From JAAELZ01 sp047639475 (lineage in GTDB: Bacteria; Pseudomonadota; Gammaproteobacteria; Arenicellales; Poriferihabitantaceae): a stretch of DNA of 37,397 nucleotides. This document shows, in pieces, positions 24,903 to 32,770 of the stretch (the stretch's first letter is position 1; every line of letters starts with the position of its first letter). A model generated the notes under the pieces. It was not told the origin of the DNA and did no database searches. It saw only the letters and a program-made list of their open reading frames with translations. The translations under genes and the position numbers were made by a program. The DNA is taken from assembly GCA_047639475.1 (NCBI GenBank), contig JBLIOD010000024.1:1-37397 (forward strand). Reading direction: 5' to 3'.

Positions 24903-26669
24903 CTAACCAACTTGAAAAATACTTAAATCTACAGGTAGTCCACGCTCTTTTAAATCTTCGTAGAACTCTGGAATAGCACCCGTCGCTGAGAAGCTACCAA
25001 TAACCTTGCCGTTCTCATCAAAGCCGCGTTGGTTGTATTTAAAGATATCCGCCATTTGGACAATCCCACCTTCTACACCGGTAATTTCCGTGATCTGTGT
25101 TACTTTTCTACTGCCATCGCCCATCCGTGATTGCTGCACGATCAAATCGACCGATGAAGCAACTTGCTCCCGAATTGACTGAATCGGTAGATCCAAACCC
25201 GACATCATCACCATTACCTCTAAACGCGATACAACATCGCGAGAAGAGTTAGCATGCACGGTGGTTAATGAACCATCATGACCCGTGTTCATGGCTTGCA
25301 ACATGTCTAATGCTTCACCACCACGACACTCACCTACTACAATTCTGTCTGGTCGCATTCGCAAACAGTTCTTCACCAGCTCACGAATAGTAATGGCACC
25401 TTTACCTTCCATATTCGCAGGGCGGGCTTCCAAAGAAACCACATGCGGCTGGTTTAATTGTAATTCCGCGGCATCCTCTACCGTTACTATCCGTTCATCA
25501 GAAGGGATAAAATTAGAGAGAATATTTAACAATGTAGTTTTACCACTACCTGTTCCACCTGAAATAATAATGTTCTTTTTTTGTTTAACCGCAACCTTTA
25601 ACAGCGACACCATGTCCTCGTTAATGGATCCAAACCCGACCATGTCTACATCGGTTAATTTCTTTTTTGAAAATTTCCGAATGGTTAAACAAGGCCCGTT
25701 AATAGCCAATGGCGGAATAATCGCATTGACACGTGAACCATCTTTTAGTCGTGCATCAACCATGGGAGAGCTTTCATCAATACGTCGACCAAGAGGCGAG
25801 ACAATCCGCTCTATAGCAGCCATAACCGCATGATCACTGCTAAATGCAACATCCGAGGAGGTCAATCGACCTGCTCGCTCTATATAAATCTGGTCAAATC
25901 GGTTGACCATTATTTCGGTAACGGTATCATTCGCTAATAGTTCTTCCAGCGGGCCTAATCCTACCGCCTCATCCAACACTTCTTTTGATAGTTGTTCACG
26001 CGTTAATTGCTCTGGCAAACTGCCATCGAGTTGATCAAGAATTTCTTCGATCATCTCTTTGATGTGAGAGCGCAGCTCGTCTTCATCCATGCTACCCACA
26101 TCAGTACGTCGCAAGTCCATCACTTTGACTAGCTCTTGATGAATCTTGTTGCGCCAAACAAAGCGGGTTTCACGGAATACCGCTTCATCGTTTTTACTCT
26201 CGATATTCGGCCGTACGCCTATCATCGTGCGCATTAAATCTGCCGCAGAGTGAGCAGGTGCTTCCTCACCTCCTTCATCGTTTGAAATTTTGCGCGGCGG
26301 CACCTTTATTTTTTTAACGGTTTCCATTTCCGTTACATTAACCTGGGCAGGGTTGTCGTCTTCGGACTTCTCTTCCTCAATCCATCCTACGCGAATTTCA
26401 TAGGTGTCTATTTCTATAATGTCACCAGAGCGAAGCGGGCCATATTTTTCGTCAATGAACTCATCATTTACTGCCGTGCCTATACGCGTATCAAAGTCCT
26501 CAACAAAAATACCGCCTTCAGTCTGGGTGATTTCAGCATGCACGCCACCAAGCGACCAGCCCTTCAGTTGCACTAAGTTATCTCGCGATTTACCCAAGGT
26601 GCACTTGTTGGTAACGCACCTAACCTTGCTGGTTTCGCCCCGTTTGTCTGTAATTAAAACATCAAACAT
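24903..26669 (-). CDS. tadA: FHA domain-TadA/CpaF pilus assembly ATPase
   Basis: A 588-residue secretion ATPase of the TadA/CpaF (VirB11-like) family that powers Flp pilus assembly at the inner membrane. Residues about 1-96 form an FHA domain (TLGKSRDNLVQLKGW, VHAEI, GTAVNDEFI). A charged linker runs to about 165. The ATPase follows: MVNRFDQIYIERAGRL, Walker A GGTGSGKTT at 371-379, TVEDAAELQL with the Asp box, RPDRIVVGECRGGEALDM, and the His box TGHDGSLTTVHANS. Typical TadA is about 400-480 residues; the extra length is the FHA domain and linker. Canonical FHA residues are only partly conserved: GR is GK, and the Ser three residues before the His is Gly. RcpA lies 5 bases upstream; tadB follows. 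Confidence 0.93.
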   Translation of the reverse strand: MFDVLITDKRGETSKVRCVTNKCTLGKSRDNLVQLKGWSLGGVHAEITQTEGGIFVEDFDTRIGTAVNDEFIDEKYGPLRSGDIIEIDTYEIRVGWIEEEKSEDDNPAQVNVTEMETVKKIKVPPRKISNDEGGEEAPAHSAADLMRTMIGVRPNIESKNDEAVFRETRFVWRNKIHQELVKVMDLRRTDVGSMDEDELRSHIKEMIEEILDQLDGSLPEQLTREQLSKEVLDEAVGLGPLEELLANDTVTEIMVNRFDQIYIERAGRLTSSDVAFSSDHAVMAAIERIVSPLGRRIDESSPMVDARLKDGSRVNAIIPPLAINGPCLTIRKFSKKKLTDVDMVGFGSINEDMVSLLKVAVKQKKNIIISGGTGSGKTTLLNILSNFIPSDERIVTVEDAAELQLNQPHVVSLEARPANMEGKGAITIRELVKNCLRMRPDRIVVGECRGGEALDMLQAMNTGHDGSLTTVHANSSRDVVSRLEVMVMMSGLDLPIQSIREQVASSVDLIVQQSRMGDGSRKVTQITEITGVEGGIVQMADIFKYNQRGFDENGKVIGSFSATGAIPEFYEDLKERGLPVDLSIFQVG

Positions 26670-26674
26670 AGTTA

Positions 26675-28174
26675 TTAATCAATAATTCCCTTTAAGCTTG
26701 AAGTACTTTCAAATCCTCGAAGCAAGCGGCGTTCTGCAATATCTGCCTCTTTTAAATCCGTGGGATCCACTATTGTAGGCGTCACAAAAATAACCAACTC
26801 TGACTTTCGCGCTTGAAAATCTTTTGATCGAAATAATGAACCTAGCAATGGCAGTTCGCTTAACCCTTTTAGACCATTTGTCGCGTTACTCCACTCTTGA
26901 CTGACCAAGCCCGAAATAACCAGAGTGTCTCCGGCACGCATGCTAATGTCGGTTTTTGTACGGCGCGTTATAAAGGCAGGGCCTGCTTCAGATTGAATAG
27001 AATTGTCTACAGCGCTCAATTCGGTTTCAATGTTAGCAACCACATTGCCTTTGCTATCGACAATGGGCTTCATTTTGAGGCGAATACCAAACTCTTTGTA
27101 CTCCACATTATTGCCTTCACTACTGCGAACAATAATAGGAATTTCACCGCCAGACAAAAAGCTGGCTTCGCCGCCGCTTCGTGTACTTAATCGTGGCTCT
27201 GCCAATAACAAGGCGTTACCATTTTCTAATAATAAATTAATCCGAGAAGTAATCGCCGAGGCCACTCCGAAATAACCCACAGAGTTAATTAGGTCGCCCT
27301 GAGTTCTAGGCAGTATTGTTGGGGCACCTTCCGTTGGGTTATTTAATAATCCAATTTGTCCACCTTGAAGTGGTCGCTCCACACCAAAAATGGCACTAGG
27401 GCCATTGATGTCTTTTTGCCAATTAACACCCAAATTTTGTAAATCACTGGTACGAAATTCCGTGATCTTAACGTTCATGTAAACCATCTTACCTTGGGTA
27501 ACCTGCTGTTGTTGTGTTAGGTTCAAGATGTCCGGAAAAGCTTTTAAGAACTCTTTTAATGGCTCTGCGAATTCTGGCCCAATTTGCCCTTGTAATATTA
27601 TTTTTCCGCCCGTGTTAGTTACATTGATATCACCAAACGATTTCAACAATGTACTGACATCAACTTCCGGTTCCGTCGGGGGGGTAGTCAAGTCAACTAA
27701 GCTAGGATAGATCTCCATAATCTTATCCACTTCCGAACGATTTTTAGGGTCTAGCACTCCACGTAAGTAAGTTTTATTGCCAATTTCCCAGAACTCTATG
27801 CCGTCGTAAGCACTCATCAGTGTGCGGATTTCGTTAGCGGTTCGCTCATCATTTTGAGCAGTAACCACCGCTAAAATATCTTCTTCAGTGCCGTCTTCAA
27901 ACCAGATGTGTATGCCCGAATCGCCTTCACCTTCGGCAATTAAAATCAGCTGGCCACTTTCTGTTATTGAAGTGCTTAAGGTCGCTGAGTTTCCGACTGC
28001 CACCCTTTTGACAGGCGGTAACTCCATCACCACCACTTCACCTATGTACATTACCAGTCGTTCGCTAGATTGGGCCTGAGCGGGTGCCATACATAGCATC
28101 ATCAACAAACCCAAGGTCAGCATTCTTAAGCCATTGCGTATTTTATCCATAAATAGTTGTTTTATCGTTATCAT
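26675..28174 (-). CDS. rcpA: RcpA/CpaC secretin of the Tad pilus
   Basis: The outer-membrane channel for the pilus. 499 residues from the ATG at 28174; a second ATG at 28150 (MDKIRNGLRMLTLGLLMM) gives a standard signal peptide ending APAQAQ and may be the true start. Residues about 35-100 are the pilus-formation N-terminal domain (MYIGEVVVMELPPVKRVAVG), followed by a BON-like region (110-205), then the secretin domain (about 215-480) with VYMNVKITEFRTSDLQNLGV, LLAEPRLSTRSGGEASFLSG and TLVISGLVSQEWSNATNGLK, ending LVIFVTPTIVDP. It follows rcpC by 5 bases. Confidence 0.93.
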   Translation of the reverse strand: MITIKQLFMDKIRNGLRMLTLGLLMMLCMAPAQAQSSERLVMYIGEVVVMELPPVKRVAVGNSATLSTSITESGQLILIAEGEGDSGIHIWFEDGTEEDILAVVTAQNDERTANEIRTLMSAYDGIEFWEIGNKTYLRGVLDPKNRSEVDKIMEIYPSLVDLTTPPTEPEVDVSTLLKSFGDINVTNTGGKIILQGQIGPEFAEPLKEFLKAFPDILNLTQQQQVTQGKMVYMNVKITEFRTSDLQNLGVNWQKDINGPSAIFGVERPLQGGQIGLLNNPTEGAPTILPRTQGDLINSVGYFGVASAITSRINLLLENGNALLLAEPRLSTRSGGEASFLSGGEIPIIVRSSEGNNVEYKEFGIRLKMKPIVDSKGNVVANIETELSAVDNSIQSEAGPAFITRRTKTDISMRAGDTLVISGLVSQEWSNATNGLKGLSELPLLGSLFRSKDFQARKSELVIFVTPTIVDPTDLKEADIAERRLLRGFESTSSLKGIID

Positions 28175-28178
28175 TTTC

Positions 28179-30266
28179 TTATTTCAAAATTGGCAATTTG
28201 GTTACTTTGGCTTTTCCGCCTTCGCTAACACCGCCGGCAATAAACTCAATTAGGCGCTGCATTGATTCACCTGCTGGAGATGCATTAGTGTAATCGCTGA
28301 GTTTCAAGATGTTTCCATCCGCATCAACGACATCGCCGTTTGCATTAACGGTGGCGCCCGTAATGATGAGACCATCTTTGGTCATTACCCTGCCATCTTC
28401 TGTGACATAAAAACCGCTTTTGGTCAACGTTGCGCCATCTAGTAAAGCTTGGATATCGATGCCAGTCACTCCATCTAAAGCTTCTGTTTTAGTAATAGAG
28501 ACACTACCGTCTTCATTGATAGTGATCTCATCAGCCTTCAATATGGTGCCGTCAGCTGTGACCACCTCACCGTTCTCATTCAAAGTAACGCCTTCAAGCA
28601 CATAGCCATCTTTGGTCAATATGGTACCGTCTGCAGTAACGTAGAAACCATCTTTGGTTAGCGTTGCACCCTCTAGTAAGCTTGCATTTTTAACCGCAGT
28701 AACGCCATCCAAAGTCTTGGTTTTAGCGACGGCAATGCTGCCATCTTCGTTAACGACAATCTCTGATTCTGTGAGCACCGTCCCATCTGCCGTAACCACT
28801 TCGCCGTTTTCGTTGAGCGTAACACCCTTAAGAATGACACCATCTTTAGTCATGATATTGCCGTTCTCATCTACCAAGAATCCGCCTTTTGTCACGGTTA
28901 CGTTATCTGGTAGTTCATCAGAATCTACTCCGGCTACCCCGTCTAGTTCCTCGATCTTGGTAATGGATACACTACCATCTTCGTTGATGGTAACTTCATT
29001 TGCCTTCAGTATGGTGCCATCAGCTGCCACTACCTCTCCGTTCTCGTTCAAGGTAACACCTTCAAGCACGTAACCATCTTTGGTCAGTATCGTGCCATCC
29101 GCCGTAACATAAAAGCCATCTTTAGTTAGCGTTGCACCTTCTAGTTGACTTGCGTCTTTAACGGCAGTAACGCCAATGAGAGTCTTGGTGTTGGAGATGC
29201 CAATAGTGCCATCTTTATTAACGACAATTTCTGATTCTTTGAGCACCGTGCCATCGGCTGTGACCACTTCACCATTCTCATTCAGCGTAACGCCTTCAAG
29301 AATGATGCCGTCTTTGGTCATTATGTTGCCGTTCTCATCCACCAAAAAGCCATCTTTGGTTACCGTCATCCCTTCCATTACTCGGCCATCAGCCGTCATA
29401 ACGATACCGTCTTCTGTCACGATAAACTTATCGCCTTCCTGATATCGCTTAACCATTTCTTGGGCGTTTTTAACCAAGTCGACGGGGAGTATTTGTGCAA
29501 AAGATGCTACGCCTCGGTCATCGCGATTACGCAACAACGTAATGATTAGACCTTTATCTATAGCTTGGGTTAATAAAGCACCTTCTTTAGGGCTGACATC
29601 TACCGTTATATTCGAAAAACTGTCTTCTGGGCGTCGCCCTTGTTGCAACACCTTCTCGCGATATTCGCCGTAAGTTTCTTGCCCTGCGGCCAACACCAGC
29701 AAATCTTGTAATACGGGGATGACCATGTCTCGCTGATCTGCAGGATCGGTTGAACCCGGCGGTAACAAGACAAAAATATCGATTCTATTGCCAGGCCGTG
29801 CCAAGCCGCCTATCGCATTCAATTCGTCCACTTGCATCGTAATGGCACGCCGTCCGATTTCCAGGGTGTCGGAGAAATCATCCGCAAATTCTTTATCTAC
29901 AAAAGAGCGCAATAAAGTGCTGCCTTGCGACATAGGCTCTATTAACACCTTGCCATCCATTAAGGAAAATTGGCGTGGCGATACCGCATTGGCGTGTACA
30001 AAATCAACCGGCATGCTGCGTACCGACATGTTGGCACCGCTAATAATCGTACCAGGTTGTAAGTCCGCCGTTGCGACCACTACCGAGGTTTCTACTTCGT
30101 CCACCCCTTTCAAGCTAGCCAAGTAGGCATCGCCTTTTAGTTTGATATAGAGGCTCGCCAAACCGGCTGCTAGCAAGCCAATTAATATAGCGACAATAAA
30201 AATACCTAGAGAGCTACGTAGTAAGCCACCCTTGCGGTTTCTTCTTTTACTTTCTTTAACTGCCAC
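28179..30266 (-). CDS. rcpC: RcpC/CpaB pilus assembly protein with large internal repeat insertion
   Basis: Start is GTG at 30266, with AGGGG about 10 bases upstream. Residues 20-42 are a single membrane anchor; 60-125 form a SAF-type domain (VVVATADLQPGTIISGANMS); 135-275 are the RcpC-type domain (RAITMQVDELNAIGGLARPG, RIDIFVLLPPG, TVDVSPKEGALLTQA). Most CpaB/RcpC proteins are 250-350 residues; this one has 695. The excess is a repeat block at about 281-660: four copies of exactly 78 residues (303-380, 381-458, 459-536, 537-614) and a partial fifth. Each opens TK-G-F and contains GVTLNENGEVV-ADGT. The tail (QRLIEFIAGGVSEG) resembles the normal CpaB end, so the block looks like an insertion. 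Periplasmic or outer-membrane associated. Confidence 0.9.
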   Translation of the reverse strand: MAVKESKRRNRKGGLLRSSLGIFIVAILIGLLAAGLASLYIKLKGDAYLASLKGVDEVETSVVVATADLQPGTIISGANMSVRSMPVDFVHANAVSPRQFSLMDGKVLIEPMSQGSTLLRSFVDKEFADDFSDTLEIGRRAITMQVDELNAIGGLARPGNRIDIFVLLPPGSTDPADQRDMVIPVLQDLLVLAAGQETYGEYREKVLQQGRRPEDSFSNITVDVSPKEGALLTQAIDKGLIITLLRNRDDRGVASFAQILPVDLVKNAQEMVKRYQEGDKFIVTEDGIVMTADGRVMEGMTVTKDGFLVDENGNIMTKDGIILEGVTLNENGEVVTADGTVLKESEIVVNKDGTIGISNTKTLIGVTAVKDASQLEGATLTKDGFYVTADGTILTKDGYVLEGVTLNENGEVVAADGTILKANEVTINEDGSVSITKIEELDGVAGVDSDELPDNVTVTKGGFLVDENGNIMTKDGVILKGVTLNENGEVVTADGTVLTESEIVVNEDGSIAVAKTKTLDGVTAVKNASLLEGATLTKDGFYVTADGTILTKDGYVLEGVTLNENGEVVTADGTILKADEITINEDGSVSITKTEALDGVTGIDIQALLDGATLTKSGFYVTEDGRVMTKDGLIITGATVNANGDVVDADGNILKLSDYTNASPAGESMQRLIEFIAGGVSEGGKAKVTKLPILK
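28425..29360 (-). repeat. Four tandem 234-bp (78-codon) repeats in rcpC, arranged A-B-A-B
   Basis: Four in-frame 234-bp units with no length change. Copies 1 and 3 carry FLVDENGNIMTKDG and SEIVVN (type A); copies 2 and 4 carry FYVTADGTILTKDG and EVTINEDGSVSITK or a close variant (type B). By hand count, copies 1 and 3 agree at 65 of 78 residues, and copies 2 and 4 at 64 of 78. Copies of different type share mainly the central GVTLNENGEVV. This points to an initial duplication giving an A-B dimer of 468 bp, then duplication of the dimer. A partial fifth unit follows (615-660), and a partial unit precedes (281-302). Confidence 0.95.
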
Positions 30267-30312
30267 TTAAGTAGTTCCCCTCATTTCACGCATAATTACG
30301 TTGTTATTGTTG

Positions 30313-30340
30313 ATTCCGATGAGTTTACACGAATCGGAAT
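30313..30340. promoter_or_regulatory. Perfect 8-bp inverted repeat upstream of rcpC, operator candidate
   Basis: ATTCCGAT (30313-30320) and ATCGGAAT (30333-30340) are perfectly complementary arms separated by 12 bases. A third partial half-site, TCGATTCC, is at 30348-30355. The arrangement is about 47-75 bases upstream of the rcpC start codon, a suitable place for a dimeric regulator site. No regulator gene is beside it, so the binding protein is unknown. Confidence 0.4.
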
Positions 30341-30435
30341 AAAGATGTCGATTCCAAGTGATCACATCAAACTTGGCAACAGTAATACGATAGCCGAATG
30401 CTTGAGTCAATCACTATATTTCCAGCGGTTGTAAA

Positions 30436-30459
30436 AGCCAATTAAACGGTCTATTGGCT
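30436..30459 (-). terminator. Weak terminator-like hairpin after the first Tad gene block
   Basis: On the - strand, AGCCAAT and ATTGGCT form a perfect 7-bp stem with a 10-base loop, followed by TTTTAC. The T-run is short, so termination would be partial. It lies downstream of the pilin-like gene ending at 30508 and upstream of rcpC, and so could lower read-through between the two blocks. Confidence 0.45.
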
Positions 30460-30507
30460 CAGCAAAACGCTGAATCGCTTCTTTCTTTTGTCCCGTCGGT
30501 TTCTAAG

Positions 30508-31092
30508 CTAAAACGGGAACGGTATTTCAAATAGTTCTATGTCTAAAAATTTATTGATAGTGGCGTCTGCGGCGGCTTCTACGATATCACCTAATATCGG
30601 TATATCTGTAATCCAACTGGGTATCAGCTCAATCCCTGTCGCCTCCAAAACGTCTCCTATCGTAACCGCAAGGGTTGGTTTCAAGCCTTCTGCAATATCT
30701 CCCGGATCAAAACCAAAATCAGGCACGCCGCCAGGCGGCCCCGAGGGTAAACTAATTCCATCACAAAGTCCGCCTTTGCAAATTTGATTGGCGAGATCTA
30801 ACAGCGATGAAGGCACGCCAAGTGTCGGACTACTAACCGGATATTCTGATAGCGACAAAGCAAAAGTGTGTCCTTGATAATAGCCTTTTACCCCATCTAT
30901 TAAACACTCTCGTGGGGTTACAATATCTCCGTCGCGATTGGTGCAATCTGTATCTTCTGCCTGAAATAATATGCCACCACCCACGTAAAACAACATGAAC
31001 ACCGCTGAGAGCGCCACAATGTACTCGATCATTGCTTGCCCGGCTTGGTGACACCGCTGCTTAAATTGAATTTTCCCGAGCATCAGCTTCAT
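30508..31092 (-). CDS. TadE-like / pilin-like protein with class III leader motif
   Basis: A 194-residue protein whose N-terminus, HQAGQAMIEYIVALSAVFML, has the Flp-type pattern: a leader ending in Gly (G18), then Glu at +5 and Tyr at +6, and a hydrophobic helix. The rest is a proline- and glycine-rich external domain with three cysteines (C in DTDCTNRDG, in RECLIDG and in QICKGGLCDG). It could be a minor pilin or a TadE-like tip component. Nothing close to a named family is recognised beyond the N-terminus. It starts 2 bases after the stop of the secreted-protein gene. Confidence 0.6.
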   Translation of the reverse strand: MKLMLGKIQFKQRCHQAGQAMIEYIVALSAVFMLFYVGGGILFQAEDTDCTNRDGDIVTPRECLIDGVKGYYQGHTFALSLSEYPVSSPTLGVPSSLLDLANQICKGGLCDGISLPSGPPGGVPDFGFDPGDIAEGLKPTLAVTIGDVLEATGIELIPSWITDIPILGDIVEAAADATINKFLDIELFEIPFPF

Positions 31093-31094
31093 CG

Positions 31095-31802
31095 CTAATT
31101 AATCTTGACCTTGTTAGCCACGACACTGGTATTACGGTCAATATCACTGATCACTAAATTTATCTCCTCATCATTTTTGACTAAGCGTAAAATTTGATTT
31201 TTACCCTGGTCAAACGATAACTCTTTGGCCACCACCCAGCCCAACCCCGAATAATGGTTTTTGTAATAGGCGATATTGCTATCGACAGAGTAATTATTTT
31301 GCACAACGACAGTTTGGGCTTCTAAGCCAGGGTCTTTTGACAACAGATTAGTCGTTACTTTTGAGCCACGCATAGCGGGAAACTCAACTTCTTCAGGTGC
31401 CTTATCAAATAGATAATCTGCCATATTACTGACACCCAAATAGCCCCAAGATTTAAATTTTCCTTTAGGTTGAACTTGTACCGTGAGTAAATAGCCCTCC
31501 TCAATACGTGACAACACCTGCCAAGGCGGAGATTGCTCCTGTAAAAAGCCTGGTCGACCATCCATCTCACGAGCCCATTTCCGTTTATAAAAGCTCAGTA
31601 CTTTGCTCATTGACTGGGAGCTATCGAAGCGACGCGTGCGCAGCGGTAAGCCATTATAATTTAGGTTATCAGCGACCAGTATTACGGTTGAATCAGGTGG
31701 GTCAGGGATGCTTGGCTTACCCGCATAAAGGGGGTTGGATAGCAATGCCATCAGCCAGACTGCGCTTATTACATGCCCTGAGAATTTAGCGATTACTTTC
31801 AT
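31095..31802 (-). CDS. Secreted Tad-locus protein with two similar halves, function unknown
   Basis: I choose the ATG at 31802 (MKVIAKFSGHVISAVWLMAL) because it overlaps the stop of the preceding gene as ATGA and begins a signal peptide ending PLYAGK; the mature part is about 207 residues. An ATG eight codons upstream is possible. The two halves look alike: a segment with SMSKVLSFYKRKW...PPWQVLSRIEEGYLLTVQVQ, and a later one with SNIAYYKNHYSGLGWVVAKEL...LRLVKNDEEINLVISDI. Each has a helix with F/YY-K followed by W-V and a strand ending in V-I-like residues. No named family is recognised. Likely periplasmic and part of pilus assembly. Confidence 0.6.
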   Translation of the reverse strand: MKVIAKFSGHVISAVWLMALLSNPLYAGKPSIPDPPDSTVILVADNLNYNGLPLRTRRFDSSQSMSKVLSFYKRKWAREMDGRPGFLQEQSPPWQVLSRIEEGYLLTVQVQPKGKFKSWGYLGVSNMADYLFDKAPEEVEFPAMRGSKVTTNLLSKDPGLEAQTVVVQNNYSVDSNIAYYKNHYSGLGWVVAKELSFDQGKNQILRLVKNDEEINLVISDIDRNTSVVANKVKIN

Positions 31803-32770
31803 TGGTAAGACATTACGCCCGTGCATGTGCCACCCTTTTCAATACATCCCACCTCACCGTCAAGTCCTTCTACTCGATCAGGGTGAATCGCATCGAAATC
31901 AACAAAACCAAAATCTAATTTATCTACCTCTGGCAAGATAAAGCCAATTATTTTCTTCATTGTATTGACAATGGGGTTATCAAACAGCGCGTTGACCACC
32001 AACCCTTTTGACTGAGTTTGCATATGCGTTTTACCTGCTGCGCTCCACGTGTTGGTCGTCAACCCCGCTTGCGAAGTCATTGCGATACCAAGCGGACCCA
32101 CTGAACCTTTCACGCGATTTTCTTTTAACATGTAATCATTCGGCTCTTTCACTCTTACTACCGGCGCAGAAGTAAAGTTTCCGTCAGCGTTCATTACCGT
32201 AAAGCCCGCGTCTACCCCTACTGCGTTCAATAAACTGCTGACCCCAGTGGCTAGCGTATCTATCCCAGAGACAACGCCGCCTATGATGGTGCCTGCTGGC
32301 AAGTTACCATAAGCGCTACCCGAACCGCCTACTGTTGCATTAGCTTGCTGTTTGAGCATTAGTGGTCGAGTATTAAATGAATGGTCACGCCAAAATTCCG
32401 GGGTTTGCGAAGCTGCCCAAGTTTTGGTATCGTCATTACGGCTATTGAAGGTTTCTCTATCGGTATAGAACCGCAACATGGTTTCATTTTCTAGCGCTGT
32501 TATACTTTTAACCGGCGTGCTGACTGAGCCATCTTTACCGCGTAAATCGTCGTTATCATATTTACCGTCTATCCGCCAAACCGATGCCTCCCACGTTTGA
32601 TAGCGCGCAGCTTGTACGCTTTTATGTTTAATATCTACGTACTTCCCTAGTAACGGCCCCCATAATAAAATGACAATCAAAAAAGCACTCGACACCACAA
32701 TAGTTTCAACCAGGGCTTGACCCGTACATTTTGGCAGCCGCTTGATAGGGACAACCATTTTATTCATCAT
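31799..32770 (-). CDS. TadE-like protein of the Tad locus
   Basis: A 323-residue protein starting MMNKMVVPIKRLPKCTGQAL; the leader ends at G17 and Glu is at +5 (VET), followed by the hydrophobic helix IVVSSAFLIVILLWGPLLG. The continuation VDIKHKSVQAARYQTWEASVW resembles the TadE-type second half of the helix. The rest is an extended external domain rich in Gly, Asn and Thr. Overlaps its upstream neighbour (stop at 32767) and its downstream neighbour by 4 bases each (ATGA), so all three are translationally coupled. Could be a minor pilin. Confidence 0.65.
   Translation of the reverse strand: MMNKMVVPIKRLPKCTGQALVETIVVSSAFLIVILLWGPLLGKYVDIKHKSVQAARYQTWEASVWRIDGKYDNDDLRGKDGSVSTPVKSITALENETMLRFYTDRETFNSRNDDTKTWAASQTPEFWRDHSFNTRPLMLKQQANATVGGSGSAYGNLPAGTIIGGVVSGIDTLATGVSSLLNAVGVDAGFTVMNADGNFTSAPVVRVKEPNDYMLKENRVKGSVGPLGIAMTSQAGLTTNTWSAAGKTHMQTQSKGLVVNALFDNPIVNTMKKIIGFILPEVDKLDFGFVDFDAIHPDRVEGLDGEVGCIEKGGTCTGVMSYQ

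Larger units (their letters stand above)
30267..30507. other. Intergenic region before rcpC, probable transcription boundary in the Tad locus
   Basis: About 240 bases without a gene between the pilin-like gene at 30508 and the GTG of rcpC. It contains a hairpin at 30436-30459 and an inverted repeat at 30313-30340, each listed separately. No clear -35/-10 pair was found, but the operator-like repeat suggests a promoter for rcpC-rcpA-tadABC and the downstream genes. Confidence 0.5.

Noticed and set aside
25285..25833. Open frame of about 180 codons antisense to tadA
   Set aside because: It lies opposite the conserved Walker A and His-box region, and its translation shows no recognisable motifs.
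28654..29073. Long open frames antisense to the rcpC repeats
   Set aside because: They follow from the repeated codon pattern of the sense gene; no ribosome site or known protein match, and the sense frame is clearly the coding one.
28300..29420. Possible CRISPR-like array because of regular repeats
   Set aside because: Units are 234 bp, in frame, contiguous with no spacers, and encode a repeat protein.
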